Part shown: one piece after another, positions 22,800-30,719 of the stretch | Layout: the number at the start of each line of letters is the position of its first letter | Position numbering within the stretch: position 1 is the stretch's first letter | Origin: DASWHF01 sp036393295 | GTDB lineage: Bacteria; Pseudomonadota; Gammaproteobacteria; Acidiferrobacterales; UBA6901 | Length of the DNA stretch: 48,665 nt | Assembly (NCBI GenBank): GCA_036393295.1 | Contig: DASWHF010000154.1 | Coordinates: 1-48,665, forward strand | Direction of reading: 5' to 3' | Notes under the pieces: generated by a model | What the model was told of the DNA's origin: nothing | Seen by the model: the letters and a program-made list of their open reading frames with translations, nothing else | Databases searched by the model: none | Position numbers and translations under genes: made by a program

Positions 22800-25049
22800 A
22801 TGGAATCCCGCTCCGAGATCCGCGAAGCGCGCGCCAGCGCCGAGCGCGCGCCGCGTCGCGAGATCGCCGTCACCCTCCTGACGTTCGCCGCCACGCTGTT
22901 CGCGGTTGCGCTGCTGCTGGACGATCTGGGCGGCGGCGCCCGGCGCCTGGCCGAGGCCGGCGACCGTGCGGACCTCGCGGCCTGGCTGGCATTCGCCGGC
23001 ATCGTGGCCATGCTGGTCTACGGCAACCTGGTCTATCAGCTCACGCGCCTCGCCTACTTTCTGCGCCTTGTGCGCCACCGGCCCGCGCCCGACCGGGCGT
23101 TCGACGCGCTGTACCGCGGCGCGGCGCCGGCGCTGACGATACTGGTGCCGTCGTACAAGGAGGACCCGCGGGTGGTCGCGATGACGCTGGGGTCGGCCGC
23201 GCTCCAGGATTATCCCAACCGCCATGTGGTGCTGCTGATCGACGATCCGCCGGTCCCCGGCGACGCCGCGTCCCGCGCCGATCTTGCGGCGGCGCGCGAG
23301 CTGCCGCGCCGGCTCGCCGCGCGGCTCGCGCGTCCGGCGCGACGCTTCGCCGCCGAGGAACGCCGGTTCCTGGCGCGCGCCGCCGGCGCGGCGCCCGACT
23401 GGCGGCGCGAGGCGGCGTTGCTCGCGCAGCGCTACCGCGAGGCCGCGGAGTGGTTCACCCGCGCGCTGCGCGACACGCCGGGCGGTGATCCGGCCGCCGG
23501 CTGTTTCCGCCGCGAGGTCCTGGCGCGCCTGCGCGATACCCACGGCGCGCGCGCCGCCGCGCTGCGCGCGCGTGCGGCCGACGCGTACGCGCCGCCGTCG
23601 CGCGCCGAGCTCGCCGGCGGCTACCGGCGCCTGGTCGGCCAGTTCCAGGTGAGCCTGGCCTGCTTCGAGCGCAAGCGCTACGTGAATCTCTCGCACGAGC
23701 CGAACAAGGCGATGAACCTGAACAGTTATATCGGCCTGGCCGGCCGCGCCGTGCGCGAACGCATCGCGCCGGACGGCCGCCATCTGGACGTCGTCGCGCC
23801 CGCCGAGGCGCAGTTCGCTTTGCCGCGCGCCGAGTTCTTCATCACCCTCGATGCCGACAGCCTGCTGCGGCCGGACTACGCGCGCCGCCTGATCGAGATC
23901 ATGCGGCGGCCGGGCAACCAGCGGCTGGCGGTGGTGCAGACGCCGTACTCGGCCTTCGCGGGCGCGCCCGGCACGCTCGAGCGGGTGGCCGGCGCGACCA
24001 CCGACATCCAGTATCAGATCCACCAGGGCTTCACCGGCTTCGGCGCGACCTACTGGGTCGGCGCCAACGCGCTGCTGCGCGCGACGGCGCTCGATGACAT
24101 CGCGGTGGCCGGCCGGGAGCGCGGCTTTACGGTGACGCGCTACATTCAGGATCGCACCGTCATCGAGGACACCGAGTCGAGCATCGATTTGATCGCGAAG
24201 GGGTGGACGTTGCGCAATTACCCTGAGCGGCTGGCCTACAGCGCGACGCCGCCGGACTTCGGTGCGCTGATCATCCAGCGGCGGCGCTGGGCCAACGGCG
24301 GCTTGATCATACTGCCGAAGCTGCTGCGTTATCTGGCGCGCGCGCCGTGGCGCGTCGGCGAGGGTTTCATGCGCGTCCACTATCTGGTCTCGATCGCGAT
24401 GGTCAACGCCGGGCTGCTGGTGCTGCTGGCCGTGCCGTTTCCGGAGATCAATCGCAGCCCCTGGCTGCCGGCGTCGGCCGCCGGGTATTTCCTCCTCTAC
24501 GCCCGCGACCTGGTGCGGCTCGGCTACCGTGCCACCGACCTGTTGCGCGTCTATGCGCTCAACCTGCTGTTGATCCCGGTCAATCTCGCGGGCGTGGCCA
24601 AGTCGCTGCAGCAGGCTTGGAGCGGCGCGCAGATCCCGTTCGCGCGCACGCCGAAGATCGCCGGGCGCACCGCGGCCGCGCCGGGCTATCTGCTCGCCGC
24701 CTGCGGGCTGGCGCTGCTGTGGCTGGTGGTCGCCGGCGTCGATTTTGCCGCGGCGCATTGGGCGCATGGCGTGTTCGTGGCGAGCAACGCGCTGTTCATG
24801 CTGTACGCGCTGCTGCGGCTGGTCGGTCCGGCCGAGGCCTGGGCGGACCTGCGTGCCGGGCTTGCCGCAGGCGCCCGCGCGGATGCGGATACCCCGGCGG
24901 ACGCCGGGCGGAGCGTCGTGCCCGGTGTTACTCGCGCGCTTGTGGCGCGGTCCCGCTATTCCGCGCCGCCGGCTGCCGGGGGCCCGGCGGTGGTGCGGCC
25001 CGAGTCGATCGCCACGGAGCGGGCCGCGTTCGTCGCCGAGGGAGACTGA
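22800..25049 (+). CDS. Membrane glycosyltransferase, GT2 (cellulose synthase-like)
   Basis: This 749-residue processive-type family-2 glycosyltransferase has two N-terminal membrane helices (about residues 22-42 and 62-82) and several more after residue 530. The catalytic domain has VPSYKED near residue 118, the DxD motif DADS (351-354), a TED-like IEDTES and QRRRW (493-497), the set used by cellulose, hyaluronan and glucan synthases. An unusual Arg/Ala-rich insertion (about 160-290) lies between the first strand and DxD. The C-terminus ends in about 50 disordered residues. The polymer made is unknown. The SGNH esterase gene follows after two bases, so the two probably act on one glycan. Confidence 0.88.
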   Translation: MESRSEIREARASAERAPRREIAVTLLTFAATLFAVALLLDDLGGGARRLAEAGDRADLAAWLAFAGIVAMLVYGNLVYQLTRLAYFLRLVRHRPAPDRAFDALYRGAAPALTILVPSYKEDPRVVAMTLGSAALQDYPNRHVVLLIDDPPVPGDAASRADLAAARELPRRLAARLARPARRFAAEERRFLARAAGAAPDWRREAALLAQRYREAAEWFTRALRDTPGGDPAAGCFRREVLARLRDTHGARAAALRARAADAYAPPSRAELAGGYRRLVGQFQVSLACFERKRYVNLSHEPNKAMNLNSYIGLAGRAVRERIAPDGRHLDVVAPAEAQFALPRAEFFITLDADSLLRPDYARRLIEIMRRPGNQRLAVVQTPYSAFAGAPGTLERVAGATTDIQYQIHQGFTGFGATYWVGANALLRATALDDIAVAGRERGFTVTRYIQDRTVIEDTESSIDLIAKGWTLRNYPERLAYSATPPDFGALIIQRRRWANGGLIILPKLLRYLARAPWRVGEGFMRVHYLVSIAMVNAGLLVLLAVPFPEINRSPWLPASAAGYFLLYARDLVRLGYRATDLLRVYALNLLLIPVNLAGVAKSLQQAWSGAQIPFARTPKIAGRTAAAPGYLLAACGLALLWLVVAGVDFAAAHWAHGVFVASNALFMLYALLRLVGPAEAWADLRAGLAAGARADADTPADAGRSVVPGVTRALVARSRYSAPPAAGGPAVVRPESIATERAAFVAEGD

Positions 25050-25051
25050 GC

Positions 25052-26272
25052 GTGCACCGGCGCACCGGTCTGGCGGTGCTGGTTGCCGGTGCGACCGTCG
25101 CGGCCGTGGCCGGCGCGTTGGTGTTTGCCGACTCGCCGTATCTGCTGGTGTTTCCGCTGCTCGGCCTCGGCGGTCTGGCCGGCGCGCTCGTCGCGCGCGG
25201 CGCGGCGGCGCGGGCGCTCGGCGTGAACCTGGCCGCCGCGGCGGTCGCCCTGAGTGTCGCGGAATATTACTGCTGGTTCGATCGCCCGGCGCCCGATCCG
25301 GCGCGTTACGCCGGCCGCTTTACCGAGGACTATTTTCAGCGCGACGATCTGCTCGGCTACGGTCCGGCGCCGGGCATACGCGCCGATGCGCGCAAGGTCG
25401 TGGGCGGTGCGCTGGTCTACGACGTGGTCTACGGCATCGACGCGAACGGTCTGCGCCGCGCACCGCCGGGGCGCGACGGATCGCGCTCCTGCGTGCTGTT
25501 CTTCGGCGACTCGGTGACTTTCGGCGAGGGCGTCGGGGACGAGCAGGCCATGCCCTACCGGGTGGGCGTACGCAGCGACGGACGCCATCGCGTGCTCAAT
25601 TATGGCTTCCACGGTTACGGTCCGCACCAGATGCTGGCGCGCCTCGAACAGGGGCGGCTGCCGGGCAGTGCCGGTTGCGACGCGGCGGTCGGCGTGTACC
25701 AGGCGATCCCCGCGCATGTCGCGCGCAGCGCGGGCCTGGCATCCTGGGACCGGCATGGCCCGCGCTATCGTCTGACCGATACCGGGGACGTGGTGCGCGA
25801 CGGCCATTTCGACTCCGATCCGCCGGGCGCGGCGCAGCGCGCCCTGCGTCTGGAGCGCTGCTGGGCGGTGCGCCGCGTGTGGGGACCGGAGCGCGCGCTG
25901 CAGTCCCGGGATCTCGATCTCTATCTCGCGGTCGTTGAGCGCGCACGCACGCGATTCCAGGAGCGTTTTCCCGGCGGCGAGTTTCACGTGCTGTTGTGGG
26001 GCGGGGCCGGCGAGCGGCAGTACGATGCGATCGTCGCGGGGCTCACGCAGCGCGGCCTGCGGGTGCACCCGGTCGCCGCCATGCTGCCCGGTCACGCGCG
26101 CGATCCGGACCGGTACGCGCTCGGTCCGCACGATGCCCACCCCAACCCCGACGCGCATGACCGCATCGCGGCCTACGTCGCGGAGACGATACTCACGACC
26201 GCTGCGGTCGTGGCGGACGGCCGGGGAAATCCGCGTGAGGCCGAAGGCCCCACGCGCTCACCAAGACGGTGA
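25052..26272 (+). CDS. Membrane-anchored SGNH/GDSL hydrolase
   Basis: This 406-residue protein has three hydrophobic segments in the first 70 residues and then a periplasmic SGNH hydrolase domain. Block I is FFGDSVTFGEG with nucleophile Ser154, a block II-like Gly is in YGFHGYGPHQ, and block V is DAHPNPDAH with Asp361 and His363. Enzymes of this type add or remove acyl groups on exopolysaccharides, as AlgX/AlgJ-type proteins do. The start is GTG 25052 behind GAGGGAGA, 2 bases after the glycosyltransferase stop, so they form a two-gene operon. The C-terminal 35 residues are disordered. Confidence 0.85.
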   Translation: MHRRTGLAVLVAGATVAAVAGALVFADSPYLLVFPLLGLGGLAGALVARGAAARALGVNLAAAAVALSVAEYYCWFDRPAPDPARYAGRFTEDYFQRDDLLGYGPAPGIRADARKVVGGALVYDVVYGIDANGLRRAPPGRDGSRSCVLFFGDSVTFGEGVGDEQAMPYRVGVRSDGRHRVLNYGFHGYGPHQMLARLEQGRLPGSAGCDAAVGVYQAIPAHVARSAGLASWDRHGPRYRLTDTGDVVRDGHFDSDPPGAAQRALRLERCWAVRRVWGPERALQSRDLDLYLAVVERARTRFQERFPGGEFHVLLWGGAGERQYDAIVAGLTQRGLRVHPVAAMLPGHARDPDRYALGPHDAHPNPDAHDRIAAYVAETILTTAAVVADGRGNPREAEGPTRSPRR

Positions 26273-26294
26273 AAGAAATCGACTGTCGTACCCG

Positions 26295-26828
26295 CTAGAA
26301 GCCCGAGCTGTACTCCATGCGCGCCTTCTCGCGGGCCATGGCCTCCTGGAAGGCCTTGAGCTTGCGCTTGAGCTCGGCCTGCTCGGCGGCCTTGGTGCGG
26401 GCGCGGATCTGCTCCGGGCTCGGCATCGCGGCGGCCGGTGCGACGCTGGCCTGTTGCCCACGCAGGCGCGCGCGTTCTTCCGCCAGCACCTTGTCGTACT
26501 GTTCCTGTCTCTGGCGCTCGAGCTCGCGCTCCTCGAGCACCTGCCGGCGCAGCGCTTCCTTCTGGTCCAGCTTGCGCTTGGCCTCGGCCAGGCCCTGGTC
26601 GGCGGCCTTGGCGTACCAGACCATGGCCTGATCGACATCCTGCCGGGTGCCGAGCCCCTGCAGGTGCATCTCCGCCAGGTAGTACTGCGCCTGCGGGCGG
26701 CCCTGCTCGGCCAGCGCCAGCTGGGCCTGGAACAGCTTGACGGACAAGGGGTCGAGCTCGTCGGCGCGCGCGGCGTCGAGACCCGACAGAAAGACAAATG
26801 AAACGACGGCGATCAGAAGTCTGTTCAC
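26295..26828 (-). CDS. Secreted Sel1-repeat and coiled-coil protein
   Basis: This 177-residue protein has a signal peptide (VNRLLIAVVSFVFLSG, cleavage after ARA at about residue 22), one and a half Sel1/TPR-like repeats (residues 45-85, with AQYYLAEMHLQGLG and AMVWYAKAADQGLAEAK) and a long charged coiled coil (85-170, QVLEERELERQRQEQ). Sel1 proteins scaffold envelope complexes. The start is GTG 26828 behind a G-rich ribosome site; no upstream ATG fits. It is convergent with the SGNH gene, 22 bases away. Confidence 0.8.
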   Translation of the reverse strand: MNRLLIAVVSFVFLSGLDAARADELDPLSVKLFQAQLALAEQGRPQAQYYLAEMHLQGLGTRQDVDQAMVWYAKAADQGLAEAKRKLDQKEALRRQVLEERELERQRQEQYDKVLAEERARLRGQQASVAPAAAMPSPEQIRARTKAAEQAELKRKLKAFQEAMAREKARMEYSSGF

Positions 26829-27040
26829 GGATAATCCCCCCCCACGATGAAATGCCCCGGGACATGCGTCCCGGTACATCCTGACCAAAATAAGGATGCA
26901 GAAATCGTGCCGGCTGGCGTAGACCGGTTCTAAGTCGATCGGCCCGCGCGCGCCGGGATTTTCCCGGCATCGTCCGTGGATCGCCGGCACGCGGGCGGGC
27001 GGAATTGCCGAAAAGCGCCGGGAGGGATGGCCGTATCGCG

Positions 27041-28015
27041 TCAGGCGGCGCTGTGCGCGACTTCGTCCCGGACGCCGACCCAGAAATCCAGGCTCTTGTC
27101 GAGGAACTCGTCGACCGGCATGTAATGCGAGCCGTCGCAGGAGAAGGTCAGGCCGACCATGCCGTTCATGACGTTGAGCGAGCCGGAGCGCAGGTAGATG
27201 GTCTCGTCGGCGAAGCGCAGCGCCTTGAACTGCGCGAGCACCGGCCGGATCAGCTGCGGCGCGGTCAGTGCGCCCTTCGGATAGGGCCGCTGCGGGTAGG
27301 CCAGGCACAGCTCGGGATCGATGATCTCGTCGACGCCGTGCAGGCGATAGCCGTAGGGGTCGTCGTACAGCCAGAACGAGCAGCGCCCGCTGGAGAAATG
27401 GATCTTGCTGTGGAACACGCCGTGGTCGCGCATCAGCGCGTCGATGTGATCCAGCACCGCGTCGATGTGGTCGTCCATGCGGCTCGGCACGCGGGTCTGC
27501 AGGAACACCGTGCCGCGCACCGCCGGGTCGCCGCGGAACTGCTGCCAGCGCAGCGACGGCGCGATGAGCTGGCTGTCGCGCAGCAGGTCGCTCACCGCGA
27601 AATCGGCGGCGATGAAGCCGACCAGCTGCTCGCCGCGGCGCACCGCCTGCAGGGCCGTGACGCAGGGCTTGTGGGTGTAGATGCTCTCGTACACCGACGA
27701 CAGCATGATGCCCTGGAACGGCAGGTTGTTCTTGAGGTAGGGCCGGTCCGACAGGTCGCGGCCGCGCCAGCCGATCTCGGTCCGGGACGCCTGCACCAGG
27801 GACGACACCGCAATGTTGTTCAGGTCCCAGGCGTAGAGCACGTCGCAGTTCGGCACCGAGCCGATCGCCGCCCGCAGCACGGCGTCGACCGCGTCGGCAT
27901 CCGGCCAGACCGCGGCGCAGTCGTCGGCGATGCGCGCCAGCGGCACGCCGACCGCGTCGGCGAGCGCCGCCTTCTTGGCCAGGATGGTCTGCTGCAGGAT
28001 ACTGGGGTTGGTCAT
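27041..28015 (-). CDS. Stand-alone PDC/Cache sensor protein
   Basis: This 324-residue protein contains a Cache-type sensor fold of the kind normally found in the periplasmic part of histidine kinases and chemoreceptors; the hallmark GRDLSDRPYLKNN (about residues 83-95) is followed by a paired second lobe (LVGFIAADFAVSDLL). Unlike those receptors it has no signal peptide, no membrane segments and no kinase or output domain, so it should bind its ligand in the cytoplasm. The C-terminal third (FADETIYLRSGSLNVMNG) may be a second domain. ATG 28015 is preferred; 28024 is possible. A TACAAT at 28023-28028 on the minus strand would give an almost leaderless mRNA. Confidence 0.75.
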   Translation of the reverse strand: MTNPSILQQTILAKKAALADAVGVPLARIADDCAAVWPDADAVDAVLRAAIGSVPNCDVLYAWDLNNIAVSSLVQASRTEIGWRGRDLSDRPYLKNNLPFQGIMLSSVYESIYTHKPCVTALQAVRRGEQLVGFIAADFAVSDLLRDSQLIAPSLRWQQFRGDPAVRGTVFLQTRVPSRMDDHIDAVLDHIDALMRDHGVFHSKIHFSSGRCSFWLYDDPYGYRLHGVDEIIDPELCLAYPQRPYPKGALTAPQLIRPVLAQFKALRFADETIYLRSGSLNVMNGMVGLTFSCDGSHYMPVDEFLDKSLDFWVGVRDEVAHSAA

Positions 28016-28208
28016 GCCGGTCATTGTACCGCAGCGGCGCCCGCGCGCCCATGCAGTATCCGCGGTGGTCGAGCCCGAGCGGCGTGCGATAAGGGTCGGC
28101 TCATGATGCCGTGGGACGGCGATCGCATTTCGCGTGGTAGCGAGCCGCCGCGGCGCTTTGCCGCCGTCGCCGCGTGCGCGATACTGGGTGCAGGAGAGCC
28201 GCAGCGCC

Positions 28209-30542
28209 ATGGTCGGGAAACGTCGGGAAGAGGGGAGCGCCGCTTCGGCGACGACGCGCAGCGCGGCCTGGGCGCGCTTCGTGCTGCGCCACCGGGTCGC
28301 GGTGGCGGTGTTCAGTCTGATCGTCGCGGCCGCGGCCGGCGCCGGCATCGGCCGGCTGGAGTTCGACGCCAACTACCAGGCGTTCTTCAGCGAGGCCAAT
28401 CCGCACCTCACGGCCTACGAATCGCTGCAGAAGGTCTATTCGAAGAACGACAGCATCCTGATCGTGCTGGCGCCGCGCAGCGGCGACGTATTCGACACAT
28501 CGGTCCTGTCCGCCGTTACCGAGCTGACCGCGGCAGGCTGGCAGGTGCCGCACTCGCGGCGCGTCGATTCGCTCACGAACTTCCAGTACAGCCACGCCTC
28601 GCGCGACGACCTGGTGGTGCGCGACCTGGTGCCGGATGCCGCCGCGCTCGATGCCGCGGCGCGCGCCGAATTGCGGCGCATCGCGCTCGCCGAGCCGCTG
28701 CTGGTCAACCGCCTGGTGTCGCCGCGCGGCGACGTCACCGGCGTGAACGTCACCATCCGGTTGTCCGGCGACGACGCCGGCGAGGTCGAGGAGGCGGTGC
28801 GTCACGTCGAGGCGCTGATCGCGGATCTGCGCGCGCGCCATCCGCAGATCGACGTTTATCTCACCGGCGGGGTGATGCTCGACCACGCCTTTCGCGACGC
28901 GAGCCTGCGCGACATGCGGACGCTGGTGCCGGTCGTCTACGCCGCGATCGTGCTGATCATGGCCGCGCTGCTGCGCTCATGGAGCGGCACGGCCGTGACG
29001 TTGCTGGTGATCGCGCTGGCCTCGGCCACCGGCATGGGCCTGGCCGGCTGGCTGGGCATCGGCCTGACGCCGCCTTCGGTCGGTGCGGCCACCATCATCA
29101 TGACCCTGGCGGTGGCCGACAGCATCCATATCCTGATCACGGTGCGCAAGGAGATGGCGCGCGGGCGCGGGCGCGACGCGGCGCTGATCGAGAGCCTGCG
29201 CGTGAACATGCAGCCGGTGTTCCTCACCAGCCTGACGACCGCGATCGGCTTCCTGAGCATGAACTACAGCGACGCGCCGCCGTTCCGCGACCTCGGCAAC
29301 ATCACCGCCATGGGGGTGGCCGCCGCCTGGGTCTATTCGATCGCGCTGCTGCCGGCGCTGATGGCGATGCTGCCGCTGCGCGCGCCGCGCGCCGCCGCGG
29401 CCGGCCGCGCGCCGGCGATGGCCGCGCTCGCCGGCTTCGTGATCCGCCGGCGCCGCGCCCTGCTGGCGGCGATGACGGTCGGCGTCGTGCTGCTGGGCTC
29501 GGGGATCGCGCGCATCGAGCTCGACGACCAGTTCGTCGAGTATTTCGACCGTTCGGTGCGCTTCCGTACCGATACCGATTACGTCATGCGGCACCTGACC
29601 GGCATTTACCAGCTCGAGTACTCGCTGCCGGCCGAGAGCGCCCACGGCATCGGCGATCCGGATTATCTGCGGCGCCTGGAGGCCTTCGCCGACTGGTTCG
29701 CGCGCCAGCCCGAGACCGTGCACGTCAACACCCTGGTGCCGATACTCAAGCGGCTCAACCGCAATCTGCACGGCGACGATCCCGCCTGGCACCGGCTGCC
29801 GGACAGCCGCGCGCTCGCCGCCCAATACCTGCTGCTTTTCGAGATGTCCCTGCCCTACGGGCTCGACCTCAACGATCAGGTCAACCTCGACAAGTCCGCG
29901 ACGCGCATGGTCGTGACGCTGCGCAACATCACGACCGCCGGGATGCGCGCCCTCGAGACGCGCGCCGCCGACTGGCAGCGTGACCACCTGCCGCCGGCCA
30001 TGGTGACGCCGGCCAGCAGCGCGGCCGTGATGTTCACCTATATCTCCGAGCGCAACATCCGCACCATGCTGGTCGGCTCGCTGCTCGCCGTGCTGCTCAT
30101 CTGTATCACGCTGATCGTCGCGCTGCGCAGCCTCAAGCTGGGCCTGATCAGCCTGATCCCGAACGTCGTGCCGGCGGTCATGGCCTTCGGGCTCTGGGGT
30201 TACCTGGTCGGCCGGGTCGGACTGGTGGTGTCGGTGGTGTTCGCCATGGCGCTCGGCATCATCGTCGACGACACGGTGCATTTCCTGAGCAAGTACCTGC
30301 GCGCGCGGCGCGAGCGCCGTCTCACGCCGGCCGGCGCGGTGCGCTACGCCTACGAGACCGTCGGCACCGCGCTGTGGGTGACCTCGGCGATCCTGATCGT
30401 CGGGTTCGCGCTGTTGAGCTTCTCGTCCTTTGCGCTCAACGCCGCCACCGGCCAGCTCACCGCCGTCACCATCGGCTTCGCCCTGGTCGCGGATTTTTTA
30501 TTGCTGCCGCCGCTGCTGATGTGGCTCGACCGGGGAAGGTGA
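28209..30542 (+). CDS. MMPL/RND-superfamily exporter
   Basis: This 777-residue inner-membrane transporter has 12 predicted helices: one near residue 28, five at about 235-390, one near 425 and five at about 620-770, with two large periplasmic loops between. The sterol-sensing-like motif pair (IIMTLAVADSIHILI and MALGIIVDDTVHFLSKYLR) carries the Asp residues that relay protons in MmpL and HpnN proteins. Relatives move lipids or hopanoids. No membrane-fusion partner or outer-membrane factor is adjacent. ATG 28209 is preferred; upstream in-frame starts exist. It is divergent from the Cache-protein gene. Confidence 0.88.
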   Translation: MVGKRREEGSAASATTRSAAWARFVLRHRVAVAVFSLIVAAAAGAGIGRLEFDANYQAFFSEANPHLTAYESLQKVYSKNDSILIVLAPRSGDVFDTSVLSAVTELTAAGWQVPHSRRVDSLTNFQYSHASRDDLVVRDLVPDAAALDAAARAELRRIALAEPLLVNRLVSPRGDVTGVNVTIRLSGDDAGEVEEAVRHVEALIADLRARHPQIDVYLTGGVMLDHAFRDASLRDMRTLVPVVYAAIVLIMAALLRSWSGTAVTLLVIALASATGMGLAGWLGIGLTPPSVGAATIIMTLAVADSIHILITVRKEMARGRGRDAALIESLRVNMQPVFLTSLTTAIGFLSMNYSDAPPFRDLGNITAMGVAAAWVYSIALLPALMAMLPLRAPRAAAAGRAPAMAALAGFVIRRRRALLAAMTVGVVLLGSGIARIELDDQFVEYFDRSVRFRTDTDYVMRHLTGIYQLEYSLPAESAHGIGDPDYLRRLEAFADWFARQPETVHVNTLVPILKRLNRNLHGDDPAWHRLPDSRALAAQYLLLFEMSLPYGLDLNDQVNLDKSATRMVVTLRNITTAGMRALETRAADWQRDHLPPAMVTPASSAAVMFTYISERNIRTMLVGSLLAVLLICITLIVALRSLKLGLISLIPNVVPAVMAFGLWGYLVGRVGLVVSVVFAMALGIIVDDTVHFLSKYLRARRERRLTPAGAVRYAYETVGTALWVTSAILIVGFALLSFSSFALNAATGQLTAVTIGFALVADFLLLPPLLMWLDRGR

Positions 30543-30563
30543 GAAGCGGATTGTATTATTGAG

Positions 30564-30664
30564 TTGGCCACGGGGGACACGGGGGAAGAACAAGTTAAAA
30601 TCTGGATTCGGTTAACCGTCGAATTCCCCGTGTCCCCCGTGTCCCCCGTGTCCCCCGTGGCCAA
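30564..30664. repeat. 22-bp inverted repeat with GTGTCCCCC tandem units
   Basis: Arms 30564-30585 (TTGGCCACGGGGGACACGGG...) and 30643-30664 are perfect reverse complements over 22 bases. The right side contains four tandem copies of a 9-base unit (CCCCCGTGT). The central 57 bases are AT-rich. The element sits between the convergent ends of the MMPL gene and ppc. Confidence 0.85.
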
Positions 30665-30719
30665 TTTCTCTTTTCCGGCTGTCTCTCACTTTACGTGAGA
30701 GCTCGAACTGTGTGGGCCT

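Noticed and set aside
27005..29983. A 992-codon open frame on the plus strand across the Cache-protein and MMPL genes
   Set aside because: It runs antisense to one clear gene and out of frame with another; its product is low-complexity Arg/Ala/Gly with no motifs. It reflects codon bias in high-GC DNA.
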